Part shown: positions 9,610 to 17,679 of the stretch, one piece after another | Layout: every line of letters begins with the position of its first letter | Position numbering within the stretch: the stretch's first letter is position 1 | Source: Shewanella sp. 10N.286.48.A6 | GTDB taxonomy: Bacteria; Pseudomonadota; Gammaproteobacteria; Enterobacterales; Shewanellaceae | Direction: 5' to 3' | NCBI RefSeq assembly: GCF_002873135.1 | Contig: NZ_MCVI01000018.1 | Span: 37,611 to 101,610, forward strand | DNA length: 64,000 nucleotides | The notes under the pieces: model-generated | Told to the model about the DNA's origin: nothing | Databases searched by the model: none | The model's input: the letters and a program-made list of their open reading frames with translations, nothing else | Program-made: the position numbers and the translations under genes

Positions 9610-10740
9610 ATGGCTTACTCTACTTTCTGTCAAACTCCGAACAACCCAATGTATGAACCTATGTTCATGGGACAACCCGTTAACGTTGCACGTTACGATC
9701 AACAAAAATATGAAGTGTTCGAAAAGTTAATTGAAAAACAATTATCCTTTTTCTGGCGTCCGGAAGAAGTAGATGTAAGTAAAGATAAAATCGATTATCA
9801 AAGTTTACCTGAGCATGAAAAGCATATTTTTATCTCAAACCTCAAATACCAAACCTTACTTGATTCAATTCAAGGCCGCTCACCAAACGTAGCATTATTG
9901 CCATTAGTGTCGTTACCTGAGCTTGAAACTTGGATTGAAACTTGGTCTTTCTCTGAAACTATTCACTCTCGTTCATATACCCATATTATTCGTAATATTG
10001 TTAATGATCCTTCAGTAGTTTTTGATGACATCGTCGTCAACCAAGAAATCTTAAAACGGGCCGGTGATATCGCTCAATATTATGATGACTTGATTGAATT
10101 AACCCAAGTGATGAATCTACACGGACAAGGCACGCACCTCATCAACGGTAAAGAAATTACCGTTAATAGCCGTATTCTTAAAAAATCATTGTATTTATGC
10201 ATGATGTCAGTCAACGCATTAGAAGCAATTCGTTTTTATGTTAGCTTTGCATGTTCATTTGCTTTTGCTGAACGTAACTTAATGGAAGGCAATGCAAAAA
10301 TTATTCGTTTGATTGCCCGTGATGAAGCATTACACCTTAATAGTACTCAGCATATTTTAAATATTATGCAAGGTGGAAAAGACGATCCTGAAATGGGTGA
10401 AATTGCGGCTGAATGTGAGCAAGAAGCCTATGACATCTTTTATAAAGCTGCAGAACAAGAAAAGCAGTGGGCACAGTACTTATTTAAAGACGGTTCAATG
10501 ATTGGCTTAAATGAACAGATTTTATGTCAGTACGTTGAATATATTACTAACCAGCGCATGAAAGCGGTTAATTTAAAACAGCCTTATGCTGAGCAAACTA
10601 ATCCACTTCCTTGGATGAAAAACTGGCTTGAAAGTGATGCGGTACAAGTTGCCCCACAAGAAGTAGAAGTCTCTTCTTACTTAGTAGGACAAATTGATTC
10701 AGCTGTTGATAGCGATGAGTTTTTAGATTTTGACCTATAA
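9610..10740 (+). CDS. nrdB: Ribonucleoside-diphosphate reductase class Ia, beta subunit
   Basis: Small subunit carrying the diferric-tyrosyl radical cofactor. The helix [11 protein letters not shown] supplies E116, H119 and radical Y123 (E115, H118, Y122 in E. coli numbering without Met), and the second metal helix is seen in [14 protein letters not shown]. The 376-residue length is standard. GGGA upstream of the start partly overlaps the end of the terminator-like hairpin. Its last 11 bases overlap the TTG start of the ferredoxin gene. Confidence 0.98.
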   Translation: MAYSTFCQTPNNPMYEPMFMGQPVNVARYDQQKYEVFEKLIEKQLSFFWRPEEVDVSKDKIDYQSLPEHEKHIFISNLKYQTLLDSIQGRSPNVALLPLVSLPELETWIETWSFSETIHSRSYTHIIRNIVNDPSVVFDDIVVNQEILKRAGDIAQYYDDLIELTQVMNLHGQGTHLINGKEITVNSRILKKSLYLCMMSVNALEAIRFYVSFACSFAFAERNLMEGNAKIIRLIARDEALHLNSTQHILNIMQGGKDDPEMGEIAAECEQEAYDIFYKAAEQEKQWAQYLFKDGSMIGLNEQILCQYVEYITNQRMKAVNLKQPYAEQTNPLPWMKNWLESDAVQVAPQEVEVSSYLVGQIDSAVDSDEFLDFDL

Positions 10741-11068
10741 TAGACATTTAAAAAAAGCCCCCATTGTTAGCTTAAATGGGGAACCTGTGTTGCTGTTTAA
10801 TCAACAGCAACACACGCTTTTAGAAGTATTAGAAATAAAAAAAGTCAACGTCTTCTCTGAATGTCGACGTGGTTTTTGTGGTGCCTGTAAAACCAAAATC
10901 ATTAGTGGTAAGGTGAGCTATATCACTGAGCCACTTGTTGAGTTAGAAGCTGATGAATGCCTGCCATGTTGCTGCGTACCCGATAGCAATATTGATTTAG
11001 ATCTCACCACAGATGAACCCAGTAATATTTACGTTCAACAACGCAGACATCTATTAGTGACTGAGTAA
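10730..11068 (+). CDS. yfaE: 2Fe-2S ferredoxin, YfaE-like, NrdB cofactor maintenance
   Basis: Plant-type [2Fe-2S] ferredoxin with the cluster pattern C-x4-C-x2-C in [12 protein letters not shown] and a last cysteine in the CLPCCC stretch. In E. coli YfaE reduces and rebuilds the diferric-tyrosyl cofactor of NrdB and is encoded directly after nrdB, as here. No ATG is available: the best start is TTG at 10730 overlapping the nrdB end by 11 bases, which suggests translational coupling. The 112 residues exceed the 84 of E. coli YfaE, so the true start could lie a few codons further in, but only non-standard codons are there. Confidence 0.9.
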   Translation: MTYNRHLKKAPIVSLNGEPVLLFNQQQHTLLEVLEIKKVNVFSECRRGFCGACKTKIISGKVSYITEPLVELEADECLPCCCVPDSNIDLDLTTDEPSNIYVQQRRHLLVTE

Positions 11069-11138
11069 TATCACTAATTAACGCTAAGTCATGACCTGAC
11101 TTTTAGTAATTGCATCTTTGATAGACATAAAAATTGAA

Positions 11139-12035
11139 TTATATTCTTTCTTTTTTAGCTGCGATGAACATTTTTTCCACCTCACCAAACATCCAGTTCA
11201 TTATGTGTCCCGCACCTTTATCCCGTCGCTTCACTAATCCCATTTCAATGGTGAGTGAATCCGATATGTGATAACAGCTTAACTCAATTATCTCGCCTGT
11301 ATACCAATCTGAATGGGCAATATGCTCCGGTACTAAGGCCCAACCTAAACCACGGGCAACGAGAGAAGTAATATAATAATAGCTGTCCACGTGCCAACAA
11401 TTAGCTGAAATAGGTTTACCTGTGGTTTCTAAGTCACAAATAACAAATTGTTTATACATGTTTAATTGTGAAATATTTGGCACTGGTATTGACGCTAACG
11501 GATGTTTCGTTGCAACAATTAGAGATTGATGAAAACTATCAATGGTAAAGAACTCTAAACTGTCACTCAGTTGTTCACCCAAGAACAAAATACCTAAATC
11601 AGCCTTTCCTATTTCAACCCACTGTGCAATATCGTCTCGGGTTCCATTTAAGATAGTCAGTTTTAATAATGGAAATTGGTGAGCGGTTTTATCAAAGAAA
11701 TCTTCGAAAATAGAGATAGGTACAGCTTCGTCAATAGCGATTGTTAGCGACAATTCATCATCAGTCATTACCGACATAGCTCTAGCATTTAAACGCTCAC
11801 ATTGTGCTATAACGGCATTGGCTTCAATATACATTTGTTCGCCCTGCCCTGTCAGCACAGGTAAACGCCCAGATCTATCAAATAATTTAAAACCTAAATC
11901 AATTTCCAAGTTAGCTATAGCACTGCTTATCCTTGACTGCGCTTTTCCTAAAGAACGGGCAGCAGCAGAAAATGAACCTAAATTCACGGCAGTAACAAAT
12001 GCTTGTAATTGCTCTATAGACCAATTCATATTCAT
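11139..12035 (-). CDS. LysR-family transcriptional regulator
   Basis: 298-residue LysR-type regulator: N-terminal winged helix-turn-helix (about 4-65, with FVTAVNLGSFSAAARSLGKAQSRISSAI) and a C-terminal periplasmic-binding-like effector domain. It is divergent from a MATE efflux gene with 109 bp between starts; a 7-bp palindrome of LysR-site form lies 25 bp upstream of its start, so it probably controls itself and the pump. The effector is unknown. ATG at 12035 and an in-frame ATG two codons later are both possible starts. Confidence 0.88.
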   Translation of the reverse strand: MNMNWSIEQLQAFVTAVNLGSFSAAARSLGKAQSRISSAIANLEIDLGFKLFDRSGRLPVLTGQGEQMYIEANAVIAQCERLNARAMSVMTDDELSLTIAIDEAVPISIFEDFFDKTAHQFPLLKLTILNGTRDDIAQWVEIGKADLGILFLGEQLSDSLEFFTIDSFHQSLIVATKHPLASIPVPNISQLNMYKQFVICDLETTGKPISANCWHVDSYYYITSLVARGLGWALVPEHIAHSDWYTGEIIELSCYHISDSLTIEMGLVKRRDKGAGHIMNWMFGEVEKMFIAAKKERI

Positions 12036-12059
12036 ACTCTTAATTGAATCATTAACAAT

Positions 12060-12078
12060 CTATCCGTTTAGCGGATAG
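12060..12078. promoter_or_regulatory. Putative LysR-type operator
   Basis: CTATCCG-TTTAG-CGGATAG is a perfect 7-bp inverted repeat with a 5-base centre in the regulator/pump intergenic region. Dyads of this size beside a LysR gene commonly are the regulator's recognition site (T-N11-A type). Confidence 0.6.
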
Positions 12079-12144
12079 TAACCAACTTTAGTCTATCTTA
12101 TATGGTGCGATAATGATGCTTCATTCTCAACAAGCCTTAAAAAA

Positions 12145-13551
12145 ATGTCGTTAATCATATCTCAAAAAGTTAACCCTAATAATGTGAAGCAACATTATTG
12201 GAAATATGCCATTCCATCGATTAGCGCAATGCTAGTCAGTGGCTTATATCAAATCATCGACGGTATCTTCGTTGGCCATTACATTGGTTTCGAGGGGCTT
12301 GCTGGGATCAACCTCGCTTGGCCAATTATCAGCGGTATTATTGGTGTTGGCATGATGATAGGCATGGGTGCAGGCAGCTTATTATCGATCAGCCGTGGCG
12401 AGAATAACCCTATAAAATCAAAACGCATTTTAAATAATGCCATCGCCCTGCTCATTGGCTTTAGCATAATGGCTGCGCTGTTCATTCAATTTTTTGCTAA
12501 AGACTTATTGTTATTACAAAAAGCTGAAGGTGAGAACTTATCTATGGCAATGGCCTATATAGACGTTTTTGTTTATGGCGCATTTTTTACAACCGCGGCT
12601 ACTGCAATACCACTGTTAATTCGTAATGATGAAAACCCGGCTATCGCGACACAACTTATGGTGCTAGGTGCCTGTGTAAATATCATATTGGATTACCTGC
12701 TGATTGTCCTTTACCCAATGGGCTTGCATGGTGCTGCGTTGGCTACCATGATTTCTCAAACCTTAGTCGTGATATTAGGCGGCTGTTATTTTATGTCGAG
12801 TAAATCGAATACTAAATTACAATTTTCTTTGAATGTCATTAACGTTAAGACTATGGGTTCTATAATGGCATTGGGCTTATCCAGTTTGTTTATGTTCATG
12901 TATTTTAGCTTTATTATTGCCTTACATAACTACTCATTCATGGTTTACGGCTCGGCTGTGCATGTCGCCGCCTTCGCGATTATCGGCTATATCGCCACAA
13001 TGTTTTATCTCATAGCAGAAGGAATTGCTGGGGGTATGCAGCCACCGGTAAGTTATTATTACGGCAAAAAACAAATAGCCAACATCAAAACAACGGTGAT
13101 TCTTGCGACAAAAGTCGTTTGTATTTTCGCACTGTTATTGGTTGTAGTATTAAACTTGTTTCCTAGCAATGTGCTGCAGCTGTTCAGTCATGGCGATGGC
13201 GCATTAATGGCTGAAGCTTTAATCGGAATTCGATTACATCTGTTTGCGTTAATCTTGGACGGTATTATCTTTGTGGCCACAGTGTATTTTATGGCCGTTA
13301 ATCAAGGCCGTAAATCCTTAACCATTTCGATAAGTAATATGCTGATCCAACTTCCATTTTTGATGCTTTTGCCGTTGATGATTGGGGTCAATGGTATTTG
13401 GCTGGCTGTGCCACTTTCCAATATAAGCTTATGTCTTTTACTGATGCCGATGGTATTTAATGAACTAAAACGCATTAAAAAGATCGACGAACAACACCAG
13501 CCTGTAGCGGTAGTACACCAAAGTCCCCAAACAACGAGTGTGCACGCGTAA
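12145..13551 (+). CDS. MATE-family multidrug/metabolite efflux transporter
   Basis: Inner-membrane exporter of the MatE superfamily, 468 residues with about 12 hydrophobic segments and two homologous halves. The N-terminus (YWKYAIPSISAMLVSGLYQI, followed by a VGHYIG segment) is characteristic of the family. Such pumps expel cationic compounds using sodium or proton gradients; the substrate here is not predictable. It is divergent from a LysR regulator and ends at a strong terminator. Confidence 0.88.
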   Translation: MSLIISQKVNPNNVKQHYWKYAIPSISAMLVSGLYQIIDGIFVGHYIGFEGLAGINLAWPIISGIIGVGMMIGMGAGSLLSISRGENNPIKSKRILNNAIALLIGFSIMAALFIQFFAKDLLLLQKAEGENLSMAMAYIDVFVYGAFFTTAATAIPLLIRNDENPAIATQLMVLGACVNIILDYLLIVLYPMGLHGAALATMISQTLVVILGGCYFMSSKSNTKLQFSLNVINVKTMGSIMALGLSSLFMFMYFSFIIALHNYSFMVYGSAVHVAAFAIIGYIATMFYLIAEGIAGGMQPPVSYYYGKKQIANIKTTVILATKVVCIFALLLVVVLNLFPSNVLQLFSHGDGALMAEALIGIRLHLFALILDGIIFVATVYFMAVNQGRKSLTISISNMLIQLPFLMLLPLMIGVNGIWLAVPLSNISLCLLLMPMVFNELKRIKKIDEQHQPVAVVHQSPQTTSVHA

Positions 13552-13568
13552 GCGCTGTGCAAATATAC

Positions 13569-13595
13569 AAAAGGACTGCAAATGCAGTCCTTTTT
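13569..13595. terminator. Bidirectional intrinsic terminator
   Basis: AAAAGGACTGCA and TGCAGTCCTTTTT form a 12-bp stem with a two-base centre between the convergent MATE and AbgT genes. Confidence 0.9.
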
Positions 13596-13637
13596 AGTTT
13601 ATTCGATTGTAGACTGTAGGCCTAAATCATTAAGGGC

Positions 13638-15191
13638 TTAACCGTAGGTGTAACTTGCACCAAGGCCTAATGGGAAACCAATTGACCAATAGATCAATAA
13701 CCAAGCGCTCCAAATAGACAACAATGCCAAGCTAAATGGCAGCATCATAGAAATTAACGTACCAATGCCTATGCCTTTCACATAACGTTGACAGTAAACT
13801 ACCACCAACGGGAAGTATGGCATCAATGGGGTAATGATATTAGAGCTTGAATCGCCCACTCGGTAAGCGGCTTGGGATAAATCTGGGCTAATATTGAGCT
13901 GCATCAACATAGGAACCAGTACCGGCCCAATCAGTGCCCATTTAGCCGACGATGAACCAACAAATAGGTTAACGAAACCAACTAAAATTACCATGCCAAT
14001 AACGGTAACTTCAGCAGGCAAGTTCATGGCTTTTAAGCCGCCTGCGCCTTCTACCGCAATTAACGCACCAAGGTTTGACGCTGAAAATGCAGCGACAAAC
14101 TGGGCACAGAAAAACGCCATTACAATATAGTGCGCCATGCCACTCATTGATTTTGACATCGCCTGCACCACATCGGCTGAACTTTTAAAGGTGCCAGTCA
14201 TAAAGCCATAAACCAAACCTGGCAATACAAAGAAGATAAAGATTAACGGCACAATTGATTGCATCAATGGCGCACTAAAACTGGTTAACGAACCACTAGC
14301 ATCGCGTAAGGTTGATGTTTCAGGAATAGTTAATGAGAAAAAGCCAACTATCGCGGCCAACATCACCGCCGATGCCACTCTAAATGCATTTATTTCTTTA
14401 GAAGTAACCTCTTCCATTGCTGGTAAATCTACTTCTTCACGCTTTACTTTATGGCTACGATTAAGTCTTGGCTCAAGAATTTTATCGGTTAAATACCAAA
14501 TTGTTAAGGTAATTGGGATACATGATGAAGCTGCAAAGAACCAATTATTGAGTGGGTTGACTTGAATATCAGGATCGACAATTTGCGCTGCCGACTGAGT
14601 AAAGCTTTGTAATAGTGGGTCAATTCCTGAGGGAATAAAGTTGGCGCAAAAACCGCCTGATACCCCTGCAAACGCCGCGGCAATACCAGCTAATGGATGG
14701 CGACCAACAGTAAAAAATATCACCCCAGCAAGTGGGATAACGACCACATAACCCGCATCAGTTGCGGTATGAGAAATAATCCCCACTAACACAACCGCTG
14801 GTGTTAAAAACTTTGCCGGGGTTATTTTTAGCATTTGTTTAAGTGCTGTATTAATAAAGCCTGATTGCTCAGCAACACCTACACCTAACATGGCCACAAG
14901 AACAACACCTAGCGGTGCAAATGCTGTAAACGTGGTTACCATTGAGGTTAGAAAGTGAGTTAACGCTTCTGCACTCAATAAATTATTAACCACAATTGGA
15001 CTATCTGTTCTAGGATCAATCGCCTCAAAATTCACACCCGACAATAAAGCTGAGATAGCCCATACGGCGAACATTAAAATTAAGAACAGCATCGCAGGAT
15101 CTGGTAACTTATTACCAACTCTCTCAATACCATCTAAAGCTCTACCTAAAAAGCCAGGCGCTTTTTCAGTAGATTCACTTGTCATTGTCAT
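13638..15191 (-). CDS. AbgT-family transporter
   Basis: 517-residue inner-membrane permease of the AbgT family (p-aminobenzoyl-glutamate uptake in E. coli; sulfonamide/antimetabolite export in MtrF and YdaH). The N-terminal cytosolic start GFLGRALDGIERVGNKLPDP, the segment GVGVAEQSGFI and the hairpin GFCANFIPSGIDPLLQSFTQ are typical. No peptidase gene (abgA/abgB) is nearby, so the direction and substrate are open. Transcribed alone. Confidence 0.88.
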   Translation of the reverse strand: MTMTSESTEKAPGFLGRALDGIERVGNKLPDPAMLFLILMFAVWAISALLSGVNFEAIDPRTDSPIVVNNLLSAEALTHFLTSMVTTFTAFAPLGVVLVAMLGVGVAEQSGFINTALKQMLKITPAKFLTPAVVLVGIISHTATDAGYVVVIPLAGVIFFTVGRHPLAGIAAAFAGVSGGFCANFIPSGIDPLLQSFTQSAAQIVDPDIQVNPLNNWFFAASSCIPITLTIWYLTDKILEPRLNRSHKVKREEVDLPAMEEVTSKEINAFRVASAVMLAAIVGFFSLTIPETSTLRDASGSLTSFSAPLMQSIVPLIFIFFVLPGLVYGFMTGTFKSSADVVQAMSKSMSGMAHYIVMAFFCAQFVAAFSASNLGALIAVEGAGGLKAMNLPAEVTVIGMVILVGFVNLFVGSSSAKWALIGPVLVPMLMQLNISPDLSQAAYRVGDSSSNIITPLMPYFPLVVVYCQRYVKGIGIGTLISMMLPFSLALLSIWSAWLLIYWSIGFPLGLGASYTYG

Positions 15192-15561
15192 TCTATCCCT
15201 ACCTTCGTTGAGTCCATATTCACTTTCACAGCATAAATGCCAGTAACATTTATGGCTAGTGGATATAAAACATCTCTATTTTAATTTTTTGTTTTTTTAG
15301 TTTATTAAACGAACCTTTAAGCAAACTTAAAATAATAAAAAACCAGCTATAAATCAGCCCGCAAATTATCCAACTATTAATTATTAGCCTAGATTACATT
15401 TTCACTAAAATTTCAATGTAGCACTTCAAACTAAATGTTTTAAGAAACAGACAAAAACAAACATCCTATTAACATCAGTAACTTGTGATAATGAAAACAA
15501 TAAATATTACATTCATTATTATTGAATTCTGGTAAACTCTGTCGTAAATAATTGAGGGGAA
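15192..15561. other. Promoter region between AbgT gene and the BCCT remnant
   Basis: 370 bp, very AT-rich. An 8-bp inverted repeat CATAAATG/CATTTATG (15232-15254) lies 40-60 bp upstream of the AbgT start and could be an operator. No gene is visible. Confidence 0.45.
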
Positions 15562-15603
15562 ATGAGTCAATCGAAAGACAAATACAGCATTAATAATACT
15601 GAC
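15562..15603 (+). pseudogene. First 14 codons of a BCCT transporter gene, cut by the IS3-family element
   Basis: An ATG with an excellent ribosome site (GAGGGGAA) starts a frame reading MSQSKDKYSINNTD, which stops exactly at the IS boundary. The intact BCCT transporter at 33783-35369 begins MNSNNDKYSIDNTDY, so the two share DKYSI-x-NTD. No downstream BCCT sequence is recognisable after the insertion, so most of the gene appears to have been deleted. Confidence 0.75.
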
Positions 15604-15665
15604 TGTTGTGGTTGAATTAGCCGGACACTTTAATAAAGGAATATAATGCCATTATTGAGGTGAAT

Positions 15666-15971
15666 ATGACTAAACGAATAAATAAGCAGTATCCAGAAGA
15701 CTTTAAACAAGAAGCCGTGGCTTTGGTGCTTGAGCAAGGTTACACAATAATTCAAGCAGCAGCCTCTTTAGGGATCACAGATAAAATCCTTTACAGCTGG
15801 GCTTCTAAACACAAAAAGCAGGCATAAGGTGATACCTTATCTGTCGATGAACGCACCGAACTGATGCTGTTACGCAAAGAGAATAAGCGCTTATTAATGG
15901 AGCGTGAAATCCTAAAAATACCCAAGGGGCACACCGAGGCCAGCGCCTTCTTTGTGAAAGAAATGAAGTAA
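15666..15971 (+). pseudogene. IS3-family orfA, interrupted by an in-frame stop
   Basis: Helix-turn-helix transposase subunit: the frame starts MTKRINKQYPEDFKQEAVAL and reads 53 codons to a TAA at 15825-15827. The same frame then continues GDTLSVDERTELMLLRKENK, the leucine-zipper part of a normal OrfA, to 15971. A further 18-21 nt in-frame insertion relative to the usual family ending (REILK...ASAFF) brings in the residues IPKGHTE. Two lesions suggest a decaying copy. Confidence 0.8.
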
Positions 15972-15994
15972 GGTATTCATTTATCAAGACTCTT

Positions 15995-16840
15995 GTGACG
16001 AAATATCCTATTTCGATGGCGTGCAAAGTGATGCAGGTCAGTACATCAGCGTATTACGTTTGGCTTAAAATTCCTAGTGAGCTTATCACTGCCGATACCT
16101 TGGCATTGTTTCGTCGAGCTAAAGCATTATTCAAGGCCAGTCGAAACAGCTTAGGTAGTCGAGAGTTAGCTAAAGCGCTACACAAAGAAGGGTTTAGCAT
16201 CACACGTTATCGCACCATTAAGTTAATGGCGCGACTGAATCTGCATGTAACGCAACGTCTTGCTTATAAAGTCACCACAAAGCGTAAGCACAGTGATAGT
16301 GTGGCTGACAATTTGCTTAATATGAATTTTAATCCTGTAGGGCCAAATCAAGTTTGGGCAGGCGATGTGAGCTATCTTAAAACAGGCGAAAGCTGGCTGT
16401 ACCTCGCAGTGGTAATGGATTTGTATTCTCGCAGAATCGTTGGCTGGAACATATCTAAGCGAATGACACGAAGCTTAGTTGAGAACGCATTCTTGAAGGC
16501 TTACAACTTGCGCAAACCACCTAAAGGCTTGGTGTTTCATAGCGATAGAGGTTCGCAATATACCAGTAAAGGTTATCGACGTTTATTAAAAAAATTGGAC
16601 TGCCGAGCAAGTATGGGCGATGTTGGTGCGTGTTGGGACAATGCTGTTGTAGAGCGTTTTTTTGGTAGTTTAAAGCATGACTGGTTGTTAAAAGTACCAC
16701 AGCCAACTCGTCAACATATGTGTGATGATGTGGCGAAATATATGAAATATTACAATGTTGAACGACTGCATTCGGCAAATGCTGATCAGTCACCGATAGA
16801 TTTTGAAATCTCTTTTAGAAAAGTGTCCGGTTGGAGTTGA
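15995..16840 (+). CDS. IS3-family transposase OrfB (DDE integrase core)
   Basis: 281-residue transposase with an rve domain. DDE residues are seen in WAGDVSYLKTG, GLVFHSDRGSQYTS and NAVVERFFGSLK. An N-terminal helical region (MACKVMQVSTSAYYVWL) is the HTH_21 type typical of IS3 OrfB. It lies in a different frame from orfA and in active relatives is made as an OrfAB fusion by -1 frameshifting; the GTG at 15995 may not be a real start. Confidence 0.88.
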   Translation: MTKYPISMACKVMQVSTSAYYVWLKIPSELITADTLALFRRAKALFKASRNSLGSRELAKALHKEGFSITRYRTIKLMARLNLHVTQRLAYKVTTKRKHSDSVADNLLNMNFNPVGPNQVWAGDVSYLKTGESWLYLAVVMDLYSRRIVGWNISKRMTRSLVENAFLKAYNLRKPPKGLVFHSDRGSQYTSKGYRRLLKKLDCRASMGDVGACWDNAVVERFFGSLKHDWLLKVPQPTRQHMCDDVAKYMKYYNVERLHSANADQSPIDFEISFRKVSGWS

Positions 16841-16848
16841 CCAGAACA

Positions 16849-17435
16849 TTGTGTCACAACGCAGCGGGAATTACGCTACTCTGTCCGTGAGTTACATTCC
16901 TTGCTTTAGTGGTTTATTCGTTAAATAGCTTTAATAGTTAAGTCTCTCTTCTGGCTAAATAGTGTTAAATAAACAGCTAATAATTCAAACTATCATAAGG
17001 TTAGATACTCATCTATACATCCCATAAGTTTCAGTATTTTGACTGACCCACCTATAGTGCCGTGATTGTCACTAACCCTCGAAACATGACAAGTAACAAT
17101 CTATACCGTTAAAGAAACTCATAAAAGCGACTAATTATCAGCTACTTAAAAGTTCAAGATTATGCCAGCAAATGTTTAATTTTTTAGCGTATCAATCTAT
17201 GGTTGGATACACCGGTGAAACAAGCATACCCAAGGTTGTAAGGCCAAGGTGGATGGTATCGCCCTATTTATGGAAATGATTTTTCACTGTAGTTATCAAC
17301 TGCCCAAAGGTTATCTAAATAATCAATACATTAGTTAGCTTGCTCAAAATATTAAATAATTAGCGACTTACTTAGCAGAACTACAATGTGTCACCTATGC
17401 TTTAGATAATCTGAATATAAATCTGTAGGTTGTAC
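16849..17435. other. Gene-free stretch after the IS element
   Basis: 587 bp with stops in all frames. The first bases could hold a short tail of a disrupted gene (a frame ending RELRYSVRELHSLL), but this does not resemble BCCT sequence enough to assign. I see no RNA gene or repeat. Confidence 0.4.
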
Positions 17436-17618
17436 ATGACTGTGAGAAAAAGCATCCCCAAGGTTGCCGATACTGTTTTAGTTGATGGTCATTACATAGT
17501 TGAGCAACGATCTTATGTTGAGCGCCGCAAAAACAAATCGGCTATCGTTCGTTATGACCGCAGAAAACAGCGAGACCCACGTTTACCGCAATTTAAATCT
17601 ATTGACGAGGTGGTGTGA
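17436..17618 (+). CDS. Small basic hypothetical protein
   Basis: A 60-residue frame beginning MTVRKSIPKVADTVLVDGHY with many R/K in the middle (VERRKNKSAIVRYDRRKQRD). A TTG two codons earlier is an alternative start. It ends 61 bp before the SLC13 transporter gene in the same direction and may be cotranscribed. No family is recognised; basic composition would allow nucleic-acid or membrane-surface binding, but this is speculation. Confidence 0.45.
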   Translation: MTVRKSIPKVADTVLVDGHYIVEQRSYVERRKNKSAIVRYDRRKQRDPRLPQFKSIDEVV

Positions 17619-17679
17619 CTTCAATAGCCGATAGGTCTAAATAATCATTTCAACAACCATCCTCTAAAGACCAAATACC

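Larger units (their letters stand above)
15604..16848 (+). mobile_element. IS3-family insertion sequence, about 1245 bp
   Basis: Imperfect terminal inverted repeats of about 28 bases start TGTTGTGG on the left and TGTTCTGG on the right (reverse complement), both running into CCGGACACTTT. Inside are a small orfA with a helix-turn-helix and an orfB with a DDE integrase core. The flanks (GAC left, TTG right) show no 3- to 4-bp target duplication, which fits a deletion next to the element after insertion. orfA carries a stop, so transposition in its present form is doubtful. Confidence 0.88.

Noticed and set aside
15595..16860. Target-site duplication of the IS element
   Set aside because: Flanking 3- to 5-mers differ (GAC versus TTG); therefore not listed as a simple insertion.
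16849..16905. C-terminal remnant of the interrupted BCCT gene right of the IS
   Set aside because: Short frames there do not resemble BCCT C-termini convincingly.
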